Assembly: GCF_008807015.1 (NCBI RefSeq)
Contig: NZ_CP031700.1
Coordinates: 310,001-374,000 of the forward strand
DNA from: Neisseria zalophi
GTDB taxonomy: Bacteria; Pseudomonadota; Gammaproteobacteria; Burkholderiales; Neisseriaceae
DNA: 64,000 nt
Direction: 5' to 3'
The position numbers and the translations under genes are program-made. The notes beneath the pieces are model-generated. The model worked only from the letters and a program-made list of their open reading frames with translations, had not been told where the DNA came from and made no database searches. Below are positions 48,151 to 57,959 of the stretch, one piece after another. Within the stretch, counting starts at the first letter, position 1; the number at the start of each line of letters is the position of its first letter.

Positions 48151-49470
48151 TTAGCCATTGTAGGTGTCAAATTTTTCGTTTTCACCAACGATGTCAATAT
48201 AGCTTGAGTTTAAATCAGACAATTTGGCCGCGCCAGACAACAACATGGCAGATTTCAAGTCGTTGTTGAGGTAGTCAATGACTGATTTCACACCTTGAGC
48301 ACCGCCCATAGCCAAACCGTAAAGCATAGGACGACCCACGGCAACAGCATCGGCACCCATGGCAATAGCACGGACAATATCGATACCATAGCGAACGCCG
48401 CCATCTAAAATAATCGGTACACGTTTGTTAACCGCTTTAGCAATAGCAGGCAATGCAGTCATGCTGGCAGGAACGCCGTCGATTTGGCGGCCACCATGGT
48501 TGGAAACCTGAATGGCATCGGCTCCGGCACGGATGAATTTGTCAGCATCGTCAGGACGCAAAATACCTTTAACAATCACAGGCAGGCCGGTAAATTGTTT
48601 GATAAATTGAACGTCTTTAGTGGTTAATGATGTTTTTTGGTTAAAGAAGTTGCCTGAACCGCCTTTTTTCGGATCGTGGTTACCGAAGTTTCTATCCGGA
48701 CGGAAAGGGCTGCCCATAGCTTGGAATTCTTCAGGTTGACCCGGGCCTAAGGCATCGGCAGTTAAAATGATAGCAGTGAAACCGGCTTTTTTGGCACGGG
48801 TTAACAGTGAGCGGGTAACGGCTTCGTCATTGTTGTAATACAACTGGAACCATTTTGGGCCGGTAGTGGCGCGGGCGATTTCTTCCAAAGTAGCATTTGA
48901 TGCACCGGATGAGCAGTATAAGGTATTGGCTAGGCCGGCACCGCGGGATGTATCGATTTCACCTCTTTCGTGAACCATGGCGTGTGCGCCCATAGGTGCA
49001 ACCATAACAGGAGAAGGCATATTCAAGCCCAGTAATTTGGTAGAGATATCGATGTCGTCGCGAGACAAACCAACCAAACGCTTGGCGGCAATGCGGTAAT
49101 CATTAAAAGCACGGCGGTTTTCGTGCATGGTCCATTCAGCACCGGCAGCACCTGATACGAATGCGAAACCTGCTTTAGGAATGACTTTGCTGGCTTCTTT
49201 TTCCAAACGGTCCAAGCCGACAACTTTAATTGCTTTCTCTGCTGTGCTGGCACCGTAAGCAGAAGAGCGGGCACGTGTTGCCGTAGCTGCAGCAGCCGCA
49301 GAATTGTTATTGGCCGCAAATGCGCGGGTTCCCAATAAGGGCAATGCACCCAGTCCGGCACCGGCAGCTAAAAGTTTGCGTCTGGAGATGCCGTTGTCTT
49401 TCAGAATGGCTGAAGCGGATTTTTCCTTTTCTTCTGATGGAGTGTTTAATAAGTTTTTGTTTGAACTCAT
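48151..49470 (-). CDS. Tat-exported FMN-dependent alpha-hydroxyacid oxidase (lactate oxidase-like)
   Basis: 439 residues. Residues 1-52 form a Tat signal: a charged leader, SRRKLLAAGAGLGALPLL with Arg30-Arg31, then an AFA cleavage region and an Ala-rich linker. The mature part is an FMN TIM barrel with VMVAPMGAHAM, LYCSSGASNATLEEIA, catalytic Lys301, His325 and Arg328 (SNHGGRQID), and the phosphate-binding DGGVRYG/MGADAVAVGRPMLYG. Closest in pattern to lactate oxidases, it would oxidise lactate or another 2-hydroxyacid, to pyruvate with H2O2 or with electron transfer to the respiratory chain. Export is unusual for this family. It sits between betB and betA on the opposite strand. Confidence 0.82.
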   Translation of the reverse strand: MSSNKNLLNTPSEEKEKSASAILKDNGISRRKLLAAGAGLGALPLLGTRAFAANNNSAAAAATATRARSSAYGASTAEKAIKVVGLDRLEKEASKVIPKAGFAFVSGAAGAEWTMHENRRAFNDYRIAAKRLVGLSRDDIDISTKLLGLNMPSPVMVAPMGAHAMVHERGEIDTSRGAGLANTLYCSSGASNATLEEIARATTGPKWFQLYYNNDEAVTRSLLTRAKKAGFTAIILTADALGPGQPEEFQAMGSPFRPDRNFGNHDPKKGGSGNFFNQKTSLTTKDVQFIKQFTGLPVIVKGILRPDDADKFIRAGADAIQVSNHGGRQIDGVPASMTALPAIAKAVNKRVPIILDGGVRYGIDIVRAIAMGADAVAVGRPMLYGLAMGGAQGVKSVIDYLNNDLKSAMLLSGAAKLSDLNSSYIDIVGENEKFDTYNG

Positions 49471-50098
49471 GCTTATATCCTTAATATATAAAATTATTTG
49501 GAGGCATAAATAAATTGTATCGGAGCGAATATTGTAAAATATTAAATATGTTAATATTCATAAAATGAAATATCAATAATGCATGATATGTCTATATGTA
49601 TATAGCTGCTCGAAATAATTTACGATAACCATCATAAGATGATATGTTGCTTAAAGCAAATTTACCAAGTAATTAATTTTGGTAATAGTTAAATTAGTTG
49701 CAAAAGAACTGAATTTTGTGATGTTTTATCATCAATTGCTTTAAACTGCTTTATTATTCTGTGACATAGTAAAGAAATTTTCGGTGAATACAACAAATAT
49801 GAAGAAAAACACTATTCAATATAAGTTAATGTTTTGTAAATATTGGCTTTATTTTTCACTAAAATAAATGAATAACCTATTTTTGTTATATTGATACCAA
49901 TAAAAACCATACAGATAATGATTGTAATGGCTATATTTGATTTATATTGATGATAGAACCAGTTTTAATAAATATTTAATTAGTTAAAGTGTTGTATGTA
50001 AATAATTTTTATTTTTAAATTATTTGATTTTATACAATACGGTTAACACGAATTCTCTATAAAGTTTATTTTAAAAGATAAAGAAAGAAGGAAGCTTA
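49471..50098. other. Divergent AT-rich region lactate oxidase/betA
   Basis: About 630 bp, strongly A/T-rich, with no gene, DUS or repeat recognised. It must hold divergent promoters for the oxidase and betA. Its length suggests transcription-factor control, but no operator could be named. Confidence 0.5.
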
Positions 50099-51787
50099 AT
50101 GTCATTAAAAACTGCTTACGACTACATTATTATCGGTGCCGGTAGTGCCGGTAATGTGTTGGCTGCACGGCTAACCGAAGATGAAAATGTCTCCGTATTA
50201 CTGCTGGAAGCGGGTCTGCCAGATTATCGTTTGGATTTCCGCACACAAATGCCGGCCGCATTGGCAATGCCGCTGCAAGGCACCACCTATAACTGGGGTT
50301 ATAAAACCGATCCCGAGCCGCATATGAACAACCGCCGTATGGATTGCGGGCGGGGTAAAGGTTTGGGCGGTTCGTCGTTGATTAACGGTATGTGTTATAT
50401 CCGCGGCAATGCGATGGATTTCGATAATTGGGCGCAACAGCCCGGTTTGGAAGATTGGACTTATCTCGACTGCCTGCCTTATTTTAAAAAAGCAGAACAG
50501 CGCGATGCCGGTGAAAACGATTACCACGGCGGCAGCGGCCCGGTGCATGTAACCACCGCTAAGCCCGGCGTGAATCCGTTGTTTGAAGCGATGATTCAGG
50601 CCGGTGTGGATGCGGGCTATCCGCGAACCGACGATTTAAACGGCTATCAGCAGGAAGGTTTCGGCCCGATGGATCGTTTTGTAACGCCTAATGGCCGCCG
50701 TTCTTCAACCGCACGCGGTTATTTGGATATGGCCAAACACCGCGACCGCCTAACCATTCTCACCGGCGCACTGACCGACACGATTTTATTCGACGGCAAA
50801 CGGGCGCGGGGGGTGCGTTTCAGCCATAAAGGGCAAACGCACAGCATTGATGCCCGCCGTGAAGTGTTGTTGTGTGCCGGAGCGATTGCTTCGCCGCAGA
50901 TTTTACAACGCAGCGGTGTCGGCCCCGGGGCATGGTTGCAAGAAGCCGGCGTGAGCGAAATTCTTGATTTGCCCGGCGTAGGCAATAATTTGCAAGACCA
51001 TCTCGAGCTTTACATGCAGTATGAATGTAAAGAACCGGTTTCGATTGCACCGGCAACAAACTGGTGGAACAAACCCGCTATCGGTGCCGAATGGATGTTT
51101 ATGGGCACCGGCCTTGGCGCAACCAACCATTTCGAAGGCGGCGGCTTTATCCGCAGCGATGAAAAATTCGCTTGGCCGAATATCCAATATCATTTTCTAC
51201 CCATTGCCGTTCGCTACGACGGACGCAATGCCAGCAAGTCGCACAGTTTCCAAGCACACGTTGGATCGATGCGTTCGCCCAGCCGCGGCCGTATTAAACT
51301 GAAATCACGCGATCCGGCCGAGCATCCGAGCATTCTGTTTAACTATATGAGCCATGAACAGGATTGGGAAGAATTCCGTGCCGCCATCCGCATCACGCGC
51401 GAGATTATGAATCAACCTGCGCTCGACCGTTATCGCGGCGACGTGATAACCCCGGCTGCCAATCTGCAAAGCGATGCCGAGCTGGACGAATATGTGCGCA
51501 ACCATGCCGAAACCGCTTATCACCCTTCTTGCACCTGTGCGATGGGTGAGGGCAATGATGCTGTGGTGGATAATGAAGGCCGCGTACACGGCATTGAAGC
51601 CTTGCGCGTGGTGGATGCTTCGATTATGCCGACCATTATTACCGGCAACCTCAATGCCACCACCATTATGTTGGCAGAAAAAATCGCCGACAAAATCCGT
51701 GGCCGCCAACCGTTGCCCAAATCAACTGCGGCTTATTATGTGGCCGGAGATGCGCCGGTGCGCGGAGAAGCCAAGCGCAGTAGTTAA
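50099..51787 (+). CDS. betA: Choline dehydrogenase
   Basis: 562 residues, GMC oxidoreductase. The N-terminal FAD motif is [15 protein letters not shown], followed by [32 protein letters not shown] is the GMC signature 1, and [20 protein letters not shown] is signature 2. The catalytic His lies in [11 protein letters not shown]. It oxidises choline to betaine aldehyde at the inner membrane. AAGAAGGAAGC precedes the ATG. Probably co-transcribed with betT through the DUS-rich spacer. Confidence 0.95.
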   Translation: MSLKTAYDYIIIGAGSAGNVLAARLTEDENVSVLLLEAGLPDYRLDFRTQMPAALAMPLQGTTYNWGYKTDPEPHMNNRRMDCGRGKGLGGSSLINGMCYIRGNAMDFDNWAQQPGLEDWTYLDCLPYFKKAEQRDAGENDYHGGSGPVHVTTAKPGVNPLFEAMIQAGVDAGYPRTDDLNGYQQEGFGPMDRFVTPNGRRSSTARGYLDMAKHRDRLTILTGALTDTILFDGKRARGVRFSHKGQTHSIDARREVLLCAGAIASPQILQRSGVGPGAWLQEAGVSEILDLPGVGNNLQDHLELYMQYECKEPVSIAPATNWWNKPAIGAEWMFMGTGLGATNHFEGGGFIRSDEKFAWPNIQYHFLPIAVRYDGRNASKSHSFQAHVGSMRSPSRGRIKLKSRDPAEHPSILFNYMSHEQDWEEFRAAIRITREIMNQPALDRYRGDVITPAANLQSDAELDEYVRNHAETAYHPSCTCAMGEGNDAVVDNEGRVHGIEALRVVDASIMPTIITGNLNATTIMLAEKIADKIRGRQPLPKSTAAYYVAGDAPVRGEAKRSS

Positions 51788-51793
51788 ATATTT

Positions 51794-51961
51794 TTCAGAC
51801 GGCCTAAAGTATCGTATGGAGGCCGTCTGAAAACCAAGCGGCATTAATTGATTGTCGCCGGATGGCCGTTATGGTTTAGGCCGTCTGAAAAAGGAGAACA
51901 TAACAAACAGTTTGATCATGTTTATTCAGACGGCCTCACAGGCTGTTTGAGGCCGTCTGAA
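51794..51961. repeat. Cluster of five DNA uptake sequences between betA and betT
   Basis: Five perfect copies of the 12-mer or its complement lie in 168 bp: 51794-51805 (minus), 51820-51831 (plus), 51878-51889 (plus), 51925-51936 (minus) and 51950-51961 (plus). They could form two alternative hairpins. This is the densest DUS group in the window. Confidence 0.9.
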
Positions 51962-52001
51962 ACTTATTGTTCTTGATTTTAAAATAATATAAGGAGAACG
52001 C

Positions 52002-54014
52002 ATGCATAATGCCTCTAATCACACGGAAGCGGAGCTACCGAAGCTGGCGGTGAACAAAACCGTGTTTACCGCCGCTTCGGTAGCATCTGTTGCCCTTATC
52101 GTATTTACGATTATGTTCCCCGAGCTCAGCGAAAATGTGCTCGGCAGCGCTTTGCGTTGGATATCGGATAAATTCGGCTGGTATTACATGCTGGTTGTGG
52201 CCGCTTATTCGATTTTCGCTATTTTTGTCGGCGCATCGCGCTATGGCGATATCAAATTGGGTAAAGACCAAGACCGTCCCGACTTTCCCTATCTGGCTTG
52301 GGCCGCAATGTTGTTCTCGGCCGGTATCGGGATCGATTTGCTGTTTTTCGGTGCTTCCGAACCGCTGACCCACTATCTCACCCCCAATATCGGCGAGGGC
52401 GGTACACCCGAAGCGGCACGGGCGGCGATGGCGCAAACTTTCTTACACTGGGGTTTGCACGGTTGGGGTATTTACGCCTTAATCGGTATGGCGCTGGCGT
52501 ATTTCGCTTACCGCAAAGACATGCCGCTTGCCCTGCGCAGTGCTTTGATGCCTATTTTTGGCCGCAAACGTACTGAAGGCTGGCTGGGGCACACCGTTGA
52601 TACCTTCGGTGTGGTGTGTACCCTGCTCGGTATTGCCACCAGTCTCGGTATCGGCGTATTGCAGGCCAATGCGGGTTTGAACCATGTATTCGGTATTCCG
52701 ACCAATAAAATGGTACAAGCCATTATTATTGTTTCGGTGGTGATTGTGGCCGGATTATCGGCGATGTCGGGCGTGGAGCGCGGTGTGCGCCGTCTTTCTG
52801 AAATCAATATGTTGGGCGCTACTGTTCTACTAATCGGCCTGCTGTTTATGGGCTCGACCGTGTTCCTATTGAACGCGCTTACTGAAAATATCGGTGATTA
52901 CTTCCAAACCATTATCGGCAAAACTTTCCAAGTGTATGCCTATAACGGTGATCAAGGCGCGGAATGGAAATCAGGCTGGACCATATTTTTCTGGGCATGG
53001 TGGGTAGCATGGGCGCCGTTTGTCGGCCTGTTTATCGCCCGCATTTCACGCGGCCGTACTTTGCGTGAATTTGTGTTCGGCGTGATGTTTATCCCGCTTG
53101 GCTTTATCTTTGCCTGGTTCTCGATTTTTGGTAACAGCGCCATTGAAATGGTGAATAACGGTGCGGTGGCTTTAGGCGAAACCGCCCTGCAAGACCCGGC
53201 AATGGGCTTGTTCGCACTGCTTGAGCATTATCCGCTTTCCTCTATGTGGTCGTTGTTGGCGGTGGTAATCGGTTTGATTTTCTTTGTTACCTCTGCCGAC
53301 TCCGGCGCGCTGGTATTGGCAAACTTAAGCTCGAAAAACCTTGCTTCCGGTGCCGATGCGCCGATTTGGATGCGCCTATTCTGGGCGGCTGCCACAGGCC
53401 TAATCACCCTCGGCCTGCTTTTTGCCGGCGGCTTTGGCTCGTTGCAATCGGTATCGGTTGTCGCAGGCTTGCCGTTCTCGCTTATTTTGGTGCTTTACAT
53501 GATTTCTTTGTGGATATGCTTGCAACAAGAAGGCAACAAGCGCAAAGCCAACCTTATCGACCGCGCAATGGTATTGGATAACGGCCGCAACTGGCGCAAC
53601 CGTTTAAGCCGCTTGGTGAACTTCCCCGATGCCGAAGATGCTTCGCGCTTTATGACTCAAAGCTTGCAACCGGCTATGCTGGAAGTAGCGCATGAATTGC
53701 AGGAAAAAGGCATTGAAAGCAGGCTCACGGAAGACAAAGAAAACCGTGCCTTGAAATTGGCTGTATTGCATGGTGAAGAAATTGATTTCTTATATGAAGT
53801 CCGCTTATTAGAAGCCGTTAAACCGGTATTCGCTTTGAGTCAGGCTTCTAATCTGGCACCGAAAGGCGAACAAGAAGTCTATTACCGTGCCGAAGTATTC
53901 TTGGTTGAAGGCAGTCAGGATTACGATATTGTCGGCTACACCAAAGAGCAAATCATTATTGATATTTTGAATCAATATGAACGGCATATTCAGTTTTTGC
54001 ATTTTGAGCGTTAA
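52002..54014 (+). CDS. betT: BCCT-family choline transporter
   Basis: 670 residues with twelve membrane helices and a long C-terminal cytoplasmic domain (~520-670), as in BetT. The BCCT core has FPYLAWAAMLFSAGIGIDLLFFGASEPLTHY and the substrate-site helix GWTIFFWAWWVAWAPFVGLFIARISRGR, followed by REFVFGVMFIPLGFIFAWFSIFG. It imports choline with H+ or Na+ for BetA/BetB. AAGGAGA precedes the ATG. The C-terminal domain is the osmosensing part in E. coli BetT. A 23-bp DUS terminator follows. Confidence 0.93.
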   Translation: MHNASNHTEAELPKLAVNKTVFTAASVASVALIVFTIMFPELSENVLGSALRWISDKFGWYYMLVVAAYSIFAIFVGASRYGDIKLGKDQDRPDFPYLAWAAMLFSAGIGIDLLFFGASEPLTHYLTPNIGEGGTPEAARAAMAQTFLHWGLHGWGIYALIGMALAYFAYRKDMPLALRSALMPIFGRKRTEGWLGHTVDTFGVVCTLLGIATSLGIGVLQANAGLNHVFGIPTNKMVQAIIIVSVVIVAGLSAMSGVERGVRRLSEINMLGATVLLIGLLFMGSTVFLLNALTENIGDYFQTIIGKTFQVYAYNGDQGAEWKSGWTIFFWAWWVAWAPFVGLFIARISRGRTLREFVFGVMFIPLGFIFAWFSIFGNSAIEMVNNGAVALGETALQDPAMGLFALLEHYPLSSMWSLLAVVIGLIFFVTSADSGALVLANLSSKNLASGADAPIWMRLFWAAATGLITLGLLFAGGFGSLQSVSVVAGLPFSLILVLYMISLWICLQQEGNKRKANLIDRAMVLDNGRNWRNRLSRLVNFPDAEDASRFMTQSLQPAMLEVAHELQEKGIESRLTEDKENRALKLAVLHGEEIDFLYEVRLLEAVKPVFALSQASNLAPKGEQEVYYRAEVFLVEGSQDYDIVGYTKEQIIIDILNQYERHIQFLHFER

Positions 54015-54043
54015 AGTAAAAAACTAGGTTGTTATGCAACTTA

Positions 54044-54092
54044 AATAAACAAGAGGCCGTCTGAAAGGATTTCAGACGGCCTCTTGTTTATT
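54044..54092. terminator. Extended DUS terminator, 23-bp perfect stem
   Basis: The inverted DUS pair is extended outward by AACAAG/CTTGTT and further A-T pairs into an uninterrupted ~23-bp stem around GGA. T-rich sequence lies at both ends, serving the convergent betT and TIGR02391 genes. Confidence 0.9.
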
Positions 54093-54117
54093 AATTAAAC
54101 GTATTACGGATAATTAG

Positions 54118-54945
54118 CTAATTAGTTTTAACGGAATTTTTTATTGTTTTTCCCAATCTTGTTGGCACGGCATCATCTAGTTTTCTATGCAATAATGATA
54201 ACAGCGAAAGATAGTCGGCAGTATCATTTTCTCCGCTCCATAGTATTTTAGGTTCATGAGCAAGGGGGTTTCTGATTGCTGCAAAGCATCCTTTTAGTAA
54301 CTGAGCAAAGCCCTTATGCTCCGATTTTTCTGTTTCAGTACGTAAAGTATTTATTGCTAGAAGTGGCCTTTCGACAGAAAAAACTTTATCAATTAACTGT
54401 GCCCCGTCACCGTCTGTACCAGATAATTCCCGAATTCGTTGTGCGAGCCCTTTTGATGCTTCGAAAACGGCATGAAAGTAGTTTTCCTGCATTAATTCTG
54501 CACGACAGTATTTCTCAACTTCTGAGTGTATCGCTCGGCCTTTTAAACGTTCACGAATGGTTTGTACTCGTTTCTCTGCCTCATCAAGCGTAGTTGCTGG
54601 ATGAACAATTCTGAACTGGCCGTCTTTCCCTAACTCAAGCCCAACCATCACAAGAATAGTATTAAGTTTGGTTCGGTGGTTTTCTAATTCTTCGTTACGA
54701 CCGACAAAGCGGGCAGGGGTTAAAAAAGAGCGGATAAAATCCAATATTTTATTAGGGCTGTTTGTTTCTTTTTGCGAGGTTAGGAATATAAAGTATAAGC
54801 GTCGCCATTTGGTCGACTCTCCCGAATGATCAGGTAAACCTCTGTCATTTAGTATCCGTGTAATGTCTGTTCCAGAACCACACTCACCTAAAACTCGGGC
54901 AAGTGCTTCTATGGTTCCTTCATTAAATGGTTGTTGTTGGCTCAT
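54118..54945 (-). CDS. TIGR02391-family protein with HEPN-like motif
   Basis: 275 residues. The C-terminal ~150 residues match the TIGR02391 (Ymh-like) family: EVEKYCRAELMQENYFHAVFEASKGLAQRIRE, TGDGA-type loop, TETEKSEHKGFAQLLKGCFAAIRNPLAHEPKI. RNPLAH (Arg225 to His230) fits the R-x4-6-H signature of HEPN RNases. The N-terminal half is variable. Such genes often occur among phage-defence genes. No partner is adjacent here; it stands alone between betT and a PTS_EIIC_2 gene. Enzymatic activity is inference. Confidence 0.8.
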   Translation of the reverse strand: MSQQQPFNEGTIEALARVLGECGSGTDITRILNDRGLPDHSGESTKWRRLYFIFLTSQKETNSPNKILDFIRSFLTPARFVGRNEELENHRTKLNTILVMVGLELGKDGQFRIVHPATTLDEAEKRVQTIRERLKGRAIHSEVEKYCRAELMQENYFHAVFEASKGLAQRIRELSGTDGDGAQLIDKVFSVERPLLAINTLRTETEKSEHKGFAQLLKGCFAAIRNPLAHEPKILWSGENDTADYLSLLSLLHRKLDDAVPTRLGKTIKNSVKTN

Positions 54946-55003
54946 TGTAGTCTCATATTACTTGATTACATTTGCAATATTCCTGATAAAAATTTCAATC
55001 CTT

Positions 55004-56017
55004 TTATATATCAAGCTTCAAATCCCCATCACGAATCCAACCGCGGCGGCGCATCCAAGCGGCAATCAGCCAGGTTAGCAGGGCGGGGAGTATGAAATGT
55101 AGTAGGGCAATGGCGAACCAGATTGTCGGAGTACTGCCCATGGCGTTGATTGTGCCTACTTGGCCGACTAATCCGCTGGTGCCCATTCCTGCGCCGGAGG
55201 GGATATTGCTCATTTGAAAGCCTAAGGTGGCTAATGGTGCCAATAATGCGCCGGTTAACGTGGGCGGAATCCAGATTTTCGGGTTTTTAATGATATTGGG
55301 CATTTGCAGCATGCTGGTGCCTAGGCCGTGGCTGAGTAGGCCTGCCCAGCGGTTATCCCGAAAGCCCATAATGGCAAAACCTATCATTTGTGCGCAACAG
55401 CCTACGGTGGCCGCGCCTGCTGCCAGCCCGCTGAGGGAAAGGGAAATGGCAATGGCGGCGCTTGAGATGGGCAAGGTTAATAATACGCCCATTAATACGG
55501 CCACGACCATGCTCATGAGTAAGGGCTGTAATTCTACCGCCCACATCACCAATTCTCCAGTTTGGGTCATTAAGGCGGCAACGGCAGGGCCGATAAATTG
55601 GGCAATGGCAATGCCGACGCTTAAGGTGGCAGCCGGGGTAATCACAATATCAATCGGGGTGGTTTTATGAAGTAATTTTCCGGCTTCGGCGCCGGCTGCT
55701 GCGGCGAGAAAACAACCGACCGGGCCGCCTAAAGCTGCGCCTGCGGTGCCGGTGACTACGCTGGCGAGCAAGACCAGCGGCGGTGCTTTGAGGGCAAAGG
55801 CTACGCCCGTGCCGATGGCCGCGCCCATAGCGCTTTGCGCTTGCGTGCCGACATCTACCAGCCATTGCCATGAGGCCCATGTGCCGATGGTTTTTAAAAT
55901 CAGTCCGACAATAAGCGAGCTGAATAAGCCTAAAGCCATAAAATTGAGTGCGTCTATACCGTAGCGGCGCAAACTGAATTCAATATTCCGTTCGGCTAAA
56001 AAAGCTTTGAAACTCAT
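55004..56017 (-). CDS. PTS_EIIC_2-family membrane protein
   Basis: 337 residues with about ten membrane segments, many rich in Gly and Ala (SAMGAAIGTGVAFALKAPPLVLLASVVTGTAGAALGGPVG). The pattern matches the PTS_EIIC_2 family (IIC-like proteins not tied to a IIA/IIB pair). No phosphotransferase partner genes are nearby, so sugar transport is unproven. It follows the thiB gene on the same strand after ~90 bp and a DUS hairpin. Confidence 0.75.
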   Translation of the reverse strand: MSFKAFLAERNIEFSLRRYGIDALNFMALGLFSSLIVGLILKTIGTWASWQWLVDVGTQAQSAMGAAIGTGVAFALKAPPLVLLASVVTGTAGAALGGPVGCFLAAAAGAEAGKLLHKTTPIDIVITPAATLSVGIAIAQFIGPAVAALMTQTGELVMWAVELQPLLMSMVVAVLMGVLLTLPISSAAIAISLSLSGLAAGAATVGCCAQMIGFAIMGFRDNRWAGLLSHGLGTSMLQMPNIIKNPKIWIPPTLTGALLAPLATLGFQMSNIPSGAGMGTSGLVGQVGTINAMGSTPTIWFAIALLHFILPALLTWLIAAWMRRRGWIRDGDLKLDI

Positions 56018-56059
56018 TGATTTTCCTTTGTTATATTGATGTGCTTTAGAGGTTTATAA

Positions 56060-56087
56060 AGGCCGTCTGAAAGTTTTCAGACGGCCT
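56060..56087. terminator. DUS inverted-pair terminator after thiB
   Basis: AGGCCGTCTGAA and TTCAGACGGCCT with a four-base loop, just beyond the thiB stop. Confidence 0.75.
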
Positions 56088-56105
56088 GTTTGTTATGTGG
56101 CCGGT

Positions 56106-57116
56106 TTATTTGAGTACGGTTCTTATCCAACGGCTGACCCATTGTTTTTGTTTGTCTGCCATTAGGTTGCTGCTGGGGGTGTAGTGCTGTTTCGGTGTTT
56201 GGGCGAATTCAAACACTTGCGGCAATGGTGTGCCTTTGGCGGCAGGGTATACCCACATTTCAGAAGGCAGAGTTTTTTGTACTTCGGCACTTTGCAGGTA
56301 TGAAGCCAGTTTCATGGCCAACCCGGGGTTTTCTGCCCCATTCAATACAGCAGCCCCTTCTATTTGGCGGAATACGCCGCCTTTTAGGAATAAGTTTCCG
56401 GTTGGCGGTACACTGTATTTACCTTTGCTGTAATAGACTTCGGCGGCAGGGCTGGTGGCATAGCTGACGATTAAAGGACGAGAGCCGCCGTTTTGGGTGA
56501 AGTCGGTATAGTAGGCATCGCTCCAGCTTTGGCTTACTTTTACACCGTTTTTACGCATATCGGCCCACCATTTGAATGCTTGCTCTTCACCGAGCCCGCC
56601 GATATTGGCCATCAGGAAAGATAACCCCGGGCTGGATGTGCTGGGATTAGGTACGACTAATAAATCTTTATAGGCCGGCTTGGCTAAGTCTTCCATTGAT
56701 TGTGGCAACGGCAGCTTTTTATCTTCAAACCATTTTTTATCGTAGTTCAGCACCACATAGGCGTAGTCAACGGCCAATACACCGGATAAAGAGGCATCGG
56801 TGGGCACAGATGTCGGTTGTTTTGAAGATAAAATCCCGTTTTCCCATGCTTTGGTGATGTTGACATTGTCTAAGCCATAGACCACATCAGCAATCGGTTT
56901 GGCACGGCTTAAAATCAATTTATTCAGCATTTCATTACCGCTACCGGCTTTAATAATGGTGAGCTTCGTATGATTATCTTGCTCGAATTTTTTGATTTGT
57001 TCGTCGGGCAGGCTGAAAGAACCGTGTACAGCCAGTCGGACTTCCGATTGTGCGGCAGCTTGGAAGCTGAGTAGGCATAAGCTCAAGCCTAATAATAATT
57101 TCTGTGTTATCTTCAT
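56106..57116 (-). CDS. thiB: Thiamine ABC transporter substrate-binding protein
   Basis: 336 residues with a Sec signal peptide cleaved after ~AAA (residue ~22). The mature protein begins VRLAVHGSFSLPDEQIKKFEQDN and contains AGSGNEMLNKLILSRAKPIADVVYGLDN, the ThiB/TbpA hallmark. Later blocks are PSTSSPGLSFLMANIGGLGE, KVSQSWSDAYYTDFTQNG and IEGAAVLNGAENP. It captures thiamine or its phosphates in the periplasm. The permease/ATPase pair is 14 kb away (39.8-42.3 kb). No TPP riboswitch was seen in the ~98-bp upstream spacer. Confidence 0.85.
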   Translation of the reverse strand: MKITQKLLLGLSLCLLSFQAAAQSEVRLAVHGSFSLPDEQIKKFEQDNHTKLTIIKAGSGNEMLNKLILSRAKPIADVVYGLDNVNITKAWENGILSSKQPTSVPTDASLSGVLAVDYAYVVLNYDKKWFEDKKLPLPQSMEDLAKPAYKDLLVVPNPSTSSPGLSFLMANIGGLGEEQAFKWWADMRKNGVKVSQSWSDAYYTDFTQNGGSRPLIVSYATSPAAEVYYSKGKYSVPPTGNLFLKGGVFRQIEGAAVLNGAENPGLAMKLASYLQSAEVQKTLPSEMWVYPAAKGTPLPQVFEFAQTPKQHYTPSSNLMADKQKQWVSRWIRTVLK

Positions 57117-57214
57117 TGTGTATGATCCGGATATATGATGATGCCCTTATGGGAAATAGCTATTTTTCAAAGGGTTTTTCTTTGGAAAATTATTTGTAAA
57201 GTATTTTAAATAAG

Positions 57215-57895
57215 ATGAATTGTCAAACAGTTTGGTTGTTCGATCTCGACAACACCCTGCATCATGCCGATGCGGGTATTTTTTCTTTAATCAACAAACA
57301 GATGACGGCATATATGGCCCGTCATTTAAATTTAAGTGATGAAGCGGCTTCCGATTTAAGGCAAGACTACTGGCACCGCTATGGCGCAACGCTGGCGGGC
57401 CTACAAAAGCACCATCCCGAAATCTGTGTTAATGACTTTTTACAAAAAAGCCATCCTTTACAAGATATATTGCCGGCATTGGTGCCGATGGAAAATGCCA
57501 TAGAAACTTTAAGCGGTTTGGGTGGTCGAAAAGTTGTATTTTCCAATGCACCGTCATTTTATGTGCAGGCATTGGTTGAGCAGTTGGGTATAGCTGCTTA
57601 TTTTGATGCTTTGTTCGGCACCGATGATTTCGGCTTGTATTACAAACCGCATCCTCAGGCTTATCGGCATGTGTGCAAAGTATTAGACATAAGCCCGAAC
57701 TGTTGCATTATGGTTGATGATAGTGCCGACAATCTGCATGCTGCCAAAACATTGGGTATGCATACAGTATGGTTTGGTAAACAAGCACATGCGCTGCCTT
57801 TTGTAGATTTTGCCGCACCTGATATGGTTTCGTTGTCCGAGTGGGCAAAAATACCAATGAATGGTTCACTATCAATTGGTACACAATTTGATTAA
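57215..57895 (+). CDS. HAD-family pyrimidine 5'-nucleotidase-type phosphatase
   Basis: 226 residues. HAD motif I is FDLDNTLHHAD, motif II is in VVFSNAPSFY, the Lys lies in LYYKPHPQAYRHV and motif IV is MVDDSADNL. The helical cap and the HHADAGIFSLIN start resemble SDT1/YjjG-type nucleotidases acting on UMP/CMP or related phosphates. Substrate is not certain. It is divergent from thiB and precedes a small lipoprotein gene. Confidence 0.85.
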   Translation: MNCQTVWLFDLDNTLHHADAGIFSLINKQMTAYMARHLNLSDEAASDLRQDYWHRYGATLAGLQKHHPEICVNDFLQKSHPLQDILPALVPMENAIETLSGLGGRKVVFSNAPSFYVQALVEQLGIAAYFDALFGTDDFGLYYKPHPQAYRHVCKVLDISPNCCIMVDDSADNLHAAKTLGMHTVWFGKQAHALPFVDFAAPDMVSLSEWAKIPMNGSLSIGTQFD

Positions 57896-57959
57896 AATGA
57901 ATAAGGTTAGACCTAATCATTCATATTTTTCACACCGAAGCAATTTTTAAGGAATCATT

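Noticed and set aside
57117-57214. TPP riboswitch before thiB
   Set aside because: The 98-bp divergent spacer lacks the CUGAGA and thi-box patterns.
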